Shown here: positions 1 to 4,248 of the stretch, in pieces
How the letters are laid out: each line of letters begins with the position of its first letter
How positions within the stretch are numbered: the stretch's first letter is position 1
Origin: Erysipelotrichaceae bacterium
GTDB taxonomy: Bacteria; Bacillota_I; Bacilli_A; Erysipelotrichales; Erysipelotrichaceae
Reading direction: 5' to 3'
NCBI GenBank assembly: GCA_024709285.1
Contig: JANJWY010000148.1
Location: 1-7,884, forward strand
DNA: 7,884 nucleotides
Translations under genes and position numbers: made by a program
Notes under the pieces: model-generated
The model's input: only the letters and a program-made list of their open reading frames with translations
Told to the model about the DNA's origin: nothing
The model's database searches: none

Positions 1-1
1 T

Positions 2-721
2 TTCGCAGGTAAAAAGGCGGACGGATATGACATAGATTTTTCGGATGTTTCGGTCATTGTCCTTCAACCGCGTCTGGTCGATTTAGATCAAAATCAAAAC
101 AAGAGGACCAGTGAGGTCATTTGGGAACTGTTTAAACCCAACATTACCCTATTAGATGAGTTCAGCTTGGGAGCATTCGCTTCGGCAAAGCAAATAGACG
201 CTTTCTTGAAGTTAAATCATGTTGCATGGGTGGCAGGTATCAGTCATCCGGTCGAAAAACCGGAAAACATCAATAAATGTTTCAGACAGGCCAAGGTCGC
301 TTGTGAGTTTGCCTTTACCAAAGAGGGCGTTCGGGTTCAGCACTATTCAAATATCATCAGCAATGAAACTTCGGATACACGACTTCAAATCAAAAACCAG
401 ATACACACATACATTGCCCACAATTATCATGATTCTGATTTATCCATTGACTCATTGGCTTTGGCATTGGGTTATTCCATAGGTTATGTCCGTCAAATCT
501 TCAAGGAGGAAATGGGAGTTCCTTACAATGAATACCTGATTCAAGTCAGAATTGAAGCATCGAAACGATTACTATTAGAAACGGATTTGTCGGCCAAGGA
601 TATCGCTATGCGCATCGGCATCGAGGATGTCCGATATTTCTATACGATGTTTAAAAACCGCACAGGACTGACTGCTCAGCAATATCGAAAAGAGCATGCG
701 CTTACGGGTCGAAATGAGTGA
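2..721 (+). CDS. AraC/YesN-type transcriptional regulator, C-terminal part (5' end outside window)
   Basis: The frame is open from the left edge to TGA at 719-721, so 239 C-terminal residues are visible and the true start lies upstream. The TTG at 167 is internal and has no ribosome binding site. Visible residues about 127-232 form an AraC-type DNA-binding domain with two helix-turn-helix units (LSIDSLALALGYSIGYVRQIF and LSAKDIAMRIGIEDVRYFYTMF, separated by the linking helix), ending in the typical FKNRTGLTAQQYRK signature. Residues about 10-117 resemble the degenerate GGDEF-like domain found in CdaR and in large YesN-like regulators: a VAGISHPVEKPENI segment, then an alpha helix and a final strand ending QHYSNI. 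Such proteins usually carry an N-terminal sensor or receiver domain, which is not visible here. Function: DNA-binding regulator, target unknown. The ankyrin gene follows after 47 bp with no terminator between, so the two may be co-transcribed. The family call is firm; the GGDEF-like call is moderate. Confidence 0.87.
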   Translation, partial: FAGKKADGYDIDFSDVSVIVLQPRLVDLDQNQNKRTSEVIWELFKPNITLLDEFSLGAFASAKQIDAFLKLNHVAWVAGISHPVEKPENINKCFRQAKVACEFAFTKEGVRVQHYSNIISNETSDTRLQIKNQIHTYIAHNYHDSDLSIDSLALALGYSIGYVRQIFKEEMGVPYNEYLIQVRIEASKRLLLETDLSAKDIAMRIGIEDVRYFYTMFKNRTGLTAQQYRKEHALTGRNE

Positions 722-755
722 AATCACAATCGTTTTCATTCATAATATAGATGAC

Positions 756-761
756 AGGAGG
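756..761 (+). promoter_or_regulatory. Consensus ribosome binding site of the ankyrin gene
   Basis: AGGAGG lies 7 nt before the ATG at 769 and decides the start. The in-frame ATGs at 751 (upstream of the site) and 763 (1 nt after it) cannot use it properly. Confidence 0.85.
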
Positions 762-768
762 AATGTTT

Positions 769-1260
769 ATGATCGATCGATTTACCCACGCCATTGAAAT
801 CGGTGATGAGACGGCGTTTGCGTTGATACTGAACCAGCATGCTCATTTGGTCAATCATGAAAATGAAAACGGGTTAACTCCGTTGAGCCTGGCTGCACAT
901 TATGGCCGAGTGGACATGGTAAAGACACTGTTGAGTCTTGGTGCGGATGCCAATGCGGTATCACACTCTCAAATTCCCTACATTCCATCCAACACGGCGT
1001 TGCATGCGGCCATTGCCGGAAAGAAAAATCCGGAAATTATCCGGATGCTCATTGATGCGATGGATACTGTGGACATTGCGGATTCCAATGGCTACACGCC
1101 CTTGCACATTGCCGCGTTTGATGATTCGGTCACGATTGCACAAATGCTCATCGAGGCCAATGCCGATATTTATGCCCTGTCGTTCAAAGATGAATCTGTC
1201 CTTGATATTGCGAACCGGCGCAACAGCACCAAAATACTCAATTTACTTAAAGACCGTTAG
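769..1260 (+). CDS. Small ankyrin-repeat protein
   Basis: A 163-residue soluble protein made almost entirely of ankyrin repeats, with no signal peptide or membrane segment. Repeat by repeat: an N-terminal cap (residues 1-33); a canonical repeat at 35-66 (NGLTPLSLAAHYGRVDMV, then LLSLGADANAVS); a longer repeat with an inserted loop at about 67-103 (TALHAAIAGKKNPEIIRMLI); a canonical repeat at 107-139 (NGYTPLHIAAFDD, then MLIEANADIYALS); and a C-terminal cap at 140-163. Ankyrin repeats mediate protein-protein contacts; the partner here is unknown. The start at 769 is chosen because AGGAGG at 756-761 is 7 nt upstream. The gene follows the AraC-type regulator by 47 bp on the same strand and ends in the loop of a terminator hairpin, overlapping the end of convergent mnmM by 4 bp. 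The family is clear; the specific role cannot be inferred. Confidence 0.9.
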   Translation: MIDRFTHAIEIGDETAFALILNQHAHLVNHENENGLTPLSLAAHYGRVDMVKTLLSLGADANAVSHSQIPYIPSNTALHAAIAGKKNPEIIRMLIDAMDTVDIADSNGYTPLHIAAFDDSVTIAQMLIEANADIYALSFKDESVLDIANRRNSTKILNLLKDR

Positions 1261-1274
1261 CGGTCTTTTATTTT
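1249..1274 (+). terminator. Intrinsic terminator at the convergent ankyrin/mnmM ends, with both stop codons in its loop
   Basis: AAAGACCG (1249-1256) pairs perfectly with CGGTCTTT (1261-1268) across the tetraloop TTAG (1257-1260), followed by TTTTATTTT on the plus strand. This is a good rho-independent terminator for the ankyrin gene. Read on the minus strand the same hairpin is followed only by an interrupted T tract (CTTTAAGTAAATT), so termination of mnmM there would be weaker. The loop holds TAG (1258-1260, ankyrin) and, on the other strand, TAA (1259-1257, mnmM). Confidence 0.8.
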
Positions 1275-1784
1275 GCCCAGATAGGCGATGGGGGCATCAG
1301 TGATGGGATAGGTATACGTATGAATGATCTTCGAATTTTCTTGGAGCCATTCAAATACGGCCTGATGCTCTTCTTTTCCTCCGGGATGAGCCAGATAACA
1401 GGTAATGCAGACATATCCCTCTGGGGCGATAAGTTTCACCTGATTTAGCGCTTTGACTGTAGTTTCGGGCAGGGTAATGACAGATTTATCCCCTTTGGGC
1501 AAATATCCCAGATTGAACACGGCGATGTCTGCTTTGCGTACAAAGTTGATCAACTGATCGTGGCTTTGATGCATAAGAATAACATTATCCAGATGTTGAC
1601 ATGCTTTTGATGTGTTCTCAATCGCCTGTTTGGAAATATCAAAAGCGATGACCTGCCGGCAGATACCGGCAAGAAATACGGTATCATGACCATTGCCCGC
1701 AGTCGCATCGATGGCAATGGTGTTTTTGTCACAGATTTCCAGTAGCCATTGGTGTACGACTTCATTGATGTTTCTAGCCTTCAT
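1257..1784 (-). CDS. mnmM: MnmM (YtqB family): tRNA U34 5-aminomethyluridine SAM methyltransferase
   Basis: A 175-residue class I SAM-dependent methyltransferase. Known role of the family (B. subtilis YtqB/MnmM): N-methylation of nm5(s2)U34 to mnm5(s2)U34 in tRNAs decoding two-codon boxes. Visible motifs: SAM-binding motif I DATAGNGHD (26-34); acidic FD (48-49) at the end of strand 2; the family signature NLGYLPKGDK (91-100) followed by TLPETT; and HPGGKEE (133-139), which matches the GHPGGKEE motif of YtqB proteins. ATG 1784 is chosen because AAGG lies 8 nt upstream and the protein then begins just before the methyltransferase fold. The frame is open to an ATG at 1874, but that extension lies wholly inside mnmL and looks unlike the family. 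The start overlaps the mnmL stop by 11 bp, so translation is probably coupled. Its TAA stop sits in the hairpin loop shared with the ankyrin gene. Confidence 0.92.
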   Translation of the reverse strand: MKARNINEVVHQWLLEICDKNTIAIDATAGNGHDTVFLAGICRQVIAFDISKQAIENTSKACQHLDNVILMHQSHDQLINFVRKADIAVFNLGYLPKGDKSVITLPETTVKALNQVKLIAPEGYVCITCYLAHPGGKEEHQAVFEWLQENSKIIHTYTYPITDAPIAYLGKIKDR

Positions 1785-2709
1785 AGGATTTACCTTGCCA
1801 AGTATCCCTGCGGACCATCTCTTTATCAATATCATTGAGAACCGAAACTTTTTTGAGTGTCCACATCGGTTCAATCAAGTCTTCCTTTACGGCGTCGCCG
1901 GTCAGCCGAGCAATGACCGTGGTCGATGGCAGTAATTCCAATTGTCGCACCACAATATCAACATAGGCTTCTTTTGTAAGAATTTTAAAGGGATTCTTGT
2001 CAAACTGAGCAGCCATCACCGTATCCTTAATGATATGTAACATATGGATTTTGATGGCAAAGGGGGCTATCTTCGCAACCCAGCGTACGGTATCAAGCAT
2101 CATGTCCGCAGTTTCATCGGGCAGTCCGTTAATGATGTGCAAGATGACGTTCAATCCCGCAGATCGTAACATTTGCAGCTTCTTTTCGATGTCTTCTATG
2201 TTTTCCTGTCGGTTTACTCTGCGCGCCGTCACTTCATGAACCGTCTGAACGCCGATTTCCAAAAACAGCGGTTTGAGCCGGTTTTTCTCTTTAAGATATT
2301 CAATGATGTCATCATCGAGGCAGTCGGCCCGTGTGGCAATCGCTACGGCAATGCAAGGATGATCATCAAAAAACGGATCATAAATTGCTTTTAATTGTGA
2401 AAGCGGGGCATAGGTGTTGGTATAAGCCTGAAAATAGGCTATTCCCATAGCATTGGGCCACTTTCTCGCCATCATTTCATATCCTTCGTCATATTGTTGT
2501 TTCAATGTTTCGCTTCGGTTACCCGCATAATCACCGCTTCCGGCTGTGGAGCAGAATGTGCATCCACCGGTGCCGTGGATGCTGCGATGCGGACACGAAA
2601 ATCCCGCATCCAGCGGGACTTTGAAAACCTTTGAACCAAAGGTCAATTTCAGATAATGATTCCATGTATAATAACGCTTGTTATCGCTGGAATAGGGAAA
2701 TGGGTTCAT
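1774..2709 (-). CDS. mnmL: MnmL (YtqA family, TIGR01212): radical SAM enzyme of tRNA wobble-uridine modification
   Basis: A 311-residue radical SAM protein. The 4Fe-4S/SAM motif is C39-X10-C50-X2-C53 in the segment SCPHRSIHGTGGCTFC, the YtqA/YhcC-type arrangement with GGC just before the last cysteines, one residue shorter than the CPNRDGT form. Other family marks are YFQAYTNTYAP, the radical SAM barrel segment LFLEIGVQTVHEVTARRVNR, HIINGLPDET, IKIHMLHIIKDT and a C-terminal PMWTLKKVSVLNDIDKEM. Known role: with MnmM it converts cmnm5(s2)U34 to mnm5(s2)U34 in Bacillota that lack MnmC; MnmL is thought to yield the nm5 intermediate. The order ytqA-ytqB is conserved with B. subtilis. Start: ATG 2709 gives MNPFPYSSDNKRYYTWN, like YtqA; it has a weak GTGAGAAG ribosome site and follows the upstream stop by 7 bp. 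An in-frame GTG at 2727 would overlap the upstream gene by 11 bp but lacks a ribosome site. Confidence 0.92.
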   Translation of the reverse strand: MNPFPYSSDNKRYYTWNHYLKLTFGSKVFKVPLDAGFSCPHRSIHGTGGCTFCSTAGSGDYAGNRSETLKQQYDEGYEMMARKWPNAMGIAYFQAYTNTYAPLSQLKAIYDPFFDDHPCIAVAIATRADCLDDDIIEYLKEKNRLKPLFLEIGVQTVHEVTARRVNRQENIEDIEKKLQMLRSAGLNVILHIINGLPDETADMMLDTVRWVAKIAPFAIKIHMLHIIKDTVMAAQFDKNPFKILTKEAYVDIVVRQLELLPSTTVIARLTGDAVKEDLIEPMWTLKKVSVLNDIDKEMVRRDTWQGKSYEG

Positions 2710-2716
2710 ATACTTC

Positions 2717-3883
2717 TCACTTTGCACGGATGATGTCGATCAGATGCTGCTTGTGTTGCTCGCTGTATATTTCCAGAAGTGTCTCATAGGAAGAATAGGT
2801 TGGTTCAACATCGCTCATATACCCACCGTATCCTTGAGAGTAACCGATCAAAATGCCATTGACGGGCAGATAACGGGTATAACTGGAGAAAAGTTCAAAA
2901 GGATGGAAGTATAAGGTTGATAAGCCAAGACGGATGACATCGATCGTGATTTGCTGATGAAGCAATGAAGGATGGGATGCCCAGTCACCTAAAATATGCT
3001 TCGCATGTTCAAATTCGCTTATTTCGCGTTCACTGGCCTGTGGTGATATCGTGAATTGTTCCGCTGATTTCAGTTTGCCTTCAATCGCAAATTCATATCG
3101 CTTTCTGATCAGATTCAGTTCTTTGGGTTTGGGGGCGTGTTTCATCATGACGTTGACAGAATCGGCTAGTAACCGCCCCATACGGATGACCTCTTCATAC
3201 GTCCGGTTTTTACGGGTAAAGCGAGTACTTATATCTCCGGCCGGGCCTTGAAAGAACATGAAAAACTCGCCGGGATGGGATTTTGACAGGGTTTCCAAGG
3301 TTACTCCGATATAATCGGCCGTAAAATGTGCGACTTGGGCATCGGAAATCGTCGGATGGCAGTTATATATGACAAAGTTTCCGATGCGGTGATTTTGATC
3401 ATAGATGCGCAAAAGATGCAGGATCACATAATCATCATTATTTCCGCTGATTCGGCTTCGGCCGATCAGCGTCTGATTCATCTGATTACAATCGATGGTC
3501 AGATGAGCATCTCGGATTTTCATGTTCATCAACATTGCACGCAATCGGGATTGAACGAACTTGACATAACTGTCATTGGTTTTTATATATCCGTACGCCT
3601 GTGTCAAAGAGGGTGCGTAGTGGGTATGACTGCTCGATAGGATAAGGGTTACATCACTACCCAAAACTTCTTTGACCGTTGTCTCAAACAGTTTTTGTAC
3701 CAAAGAGCAAACACCCAGACTGTCCAAAGTGATAAAACACAATTTTTCACTGTCCTCAAGATAGAATGCACGTGCATAAAGATCTCCTTTGGTCGTGGAG
3801 ATCGGGTTCTGACGTTCGATGTAGCCTACAGGCATCATCATGGTATTGGGGTTGATACAAATCGCATTGTGTCCGTATTTCAT
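2717..3883 (-). CDS. Neutral/alkaline ceramidase-like hydrolase, leaderless and compact
   Basis: A 388-residue protein resembling the N-terminal catalytic domain of neutral ceramidases (PF04734). Residues seen that match the family: SSSHTHYAP (H86, H88), where ceramidases have their first zinc histidine; NCHPT (H176), second zinc histidine; QGPAGDIS (S219), position of the nucleophilic serine in GDxS; HPFELFSSY (E330), zinc glutamate; and QGYGGYMSDVEPTY (Y352/Y355), region of the zinc tyrosine. Known ceramidases cleave the amide bond of ceramide to sphingosine and fatty acid, are secreted and have a C-terminal Ig-like domain. This one has no signal peptide and no such domain, so it probably acts in the cytosol on another amide or lipid; the substrate is unknown. 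GAGG lies 7 nt before ATG 3883. It is the first gene of the operon with mnmL and mnmM, and its TGA is 7 bp from the mnmL ATG. Family call firm, substrate not. Confidence 0.82.
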   Translation of the reverse strand: MKYGHNAICINPNTMMMPVGYIERQNPISTTKGDLYARAFYLEDSEKLCFITLDSLGVCSLVQKLFETTVKEVLGSDVTLILSSSHTHYAPSLTQAYGYIKTNDSYVKFVQSRLRAMLMNMKIRDAHLTIDCNQMNQTLIGRSRISGNNDDYVILHLLRIYDQNHRIGNFVIYNCHPTISDAQVAHFTADYIGVTLETLSKSHPGEFFMFFQGPAGDISTRFTRKNRTYEEVIRMGRLLADSVNVMMKHAPKPKELNLIRKRYEFAIEGKLKSAEQFTISPQASEREISEFEHAKHILGDWASHPSLLHQQITIDVIRLGLSTLYFHPFELFSSYTRYLPVNGILIGYSQGYGGYMSDVEPTYSSYETLLEIYSEQHKQHLIDIIRAK

Positions 3884-3900
3884 AACTTATCCTCGCCATC

Positions 3901-3930
3901 ATTTTAACACAAATTACAGGTGTTTGTGAA
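3901..3930 (-). promoter_or_regulatory. Putative sigma-A promoter of the ceramidase-like/mnmL/mnmM operon
   Basis: On the minus strand, TTCACA (3930-3925; 5 of 6 to TTGACA) is followed after 18 nt by TAAAAT (3906-3901; 5 of 6 to TATAAT), with an extended -10 TGn just before it. Transcription would begin near 3894, leaving a very short leader (about 10 nt) before the ATG at 3883. That closeness to the ribosome site is the main reason for caution; no better minus-strand pair was seen between 3884 and 3990. Confidence 0.5.
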
Positions 3931-3993
3931 AATAACAGAACGTCTGATGACAACATGGTTTTTTGTAATTGATGTTCATATCTGCCTTTCACA

Positions 3994-4022
3994 TTGACAA
4001 TCGGTGTTCTTTTCGATATCAT
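3994..4022 (+). promoter_or_regulatory. Sigma-A promoter of leuS
   Basis: A perfect -35 box TTGACA (3994-3999), a 17-nt spacer and the -10 box TATCAT (4017-4022; 5 of 6). The predicted transcript start is about 4029, only about 5 nt before the first strand of T-box Stem I, which supports the assignment. Confidence 0.85.
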
Positions 4023-4028
4023 ATTCCC

Positions 4029-4228
4029 ATAAGCTTTGATAAGGAATAGTAAGATGGTCCGCCTTTTAGAGAGTCATTGCCGGGTGTAAAATGACAGGTC
4101 ATCCATCCCAACTCGCCTTGGAGTTGAATATGCAAAACATATTCCGTATTTCGGCGTTAACGGTTTGAGTGCTGTAGGACAGTAACTAAGGTGGTACCGC
4201 GTTTAACGCCCTTAGAGGGCGTTTTTTT
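4029..4228 (+). promoter_or_regulatory. T-box riboswitch (tRNA-Leu sensing, CUC specifier) of leuS
   Basis: A complete transcriptional T-box leader. Stem I: CUUU (4034-4037) with GGAG (4120-4123), AAGG (4041-4044) with CCUU (4116-4119), and GAUGG (4053-4057) with CCAUC (4103-4107). The specifier loop has AGUA (4048-4051) on the 5' side and AACUCG (4110-4115) on the 3' side, giving specifier CUC (4112-4114), a leucine codon. The AG bulge AGAGAG is at 4068-4073, below an apical stem GUCAUU/AAUGAC (4073-4078/4090-4095). GAAUAUG/CAUAUUC (4126-4132/4138-4144) and UGCUGU/ACAGUA (4170-4175/4179-4184) are further hairpins, likely Stems II and III. Antiterminator: CUAAGG (4186-4191), bulge UGGUACC (4192-4198), GCG (4199-4201), loop UUUAA, CGC (4207-4209), CCUUAG (4210-4215). 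UGGU in the bulge would pair with ACCA of tRNA-Leu, whose discriminator base is A. Uncharged tRNA-Leu should favour antitermination and leuS expression. Confidence 0.95.
4205..4228 (+). terminator. Regulated terminator of the leuS T-box
   Basis: AACGCCC (4205-4211) pairs with GGGCGTT (4217-4223) across loop TTAGA, followed by T4222-T4228. Its 5' arm contains CGC and CCT, which are also needed by the antiterminator, so the two folds exclude each other. Confidence 0.93.
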
Positions 4229-4248
4229 ATTGAAAGGAAGCGTGAATC

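Noticed and set aside
167..169. TTG 167 as the start of the regulator
   Set aside because: The frame is open to the window edge with sequence of the same GGDEF-like domain upstream, and no ribosome site precedes it.
718..746. A promoter for the ankyrin gene using CATAAT (741-746)
   Set aside because: The -10-like box is acceptable, but nothing resembling TTGACA lies 16-18 nt upstream.
751..768. Earlier ATGs (751, 763) for the ankyrin protein
   Set aside because: ATG 751 lies before the AGGAGG and ATG 763 is 1 nt after it; only ATG 769 has correct spacing.
1785..1874. A longer MnmM starting at ATG 1874
   Set aside because: The extra 30 residues lie wholly within mnmL and are unlike the family; ATG 1784 has a ribosome site and gives the expected N-terminus.
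3326..3640. A 104-codon plus-strand open frame opposite the ceramidase-like gene
   Set aside because: It is antisense to conserved residues of the ceramidase-like protein (including H176), and its translation has no recognisable motif.
3756..4022. An 88-codon minus-strand frame across the start of the ceramidase-like gene and the control region
   Set aside because: It runs through both predicted promoters and overlaps the ceramidase-like gene in another frame; no family resemblance.
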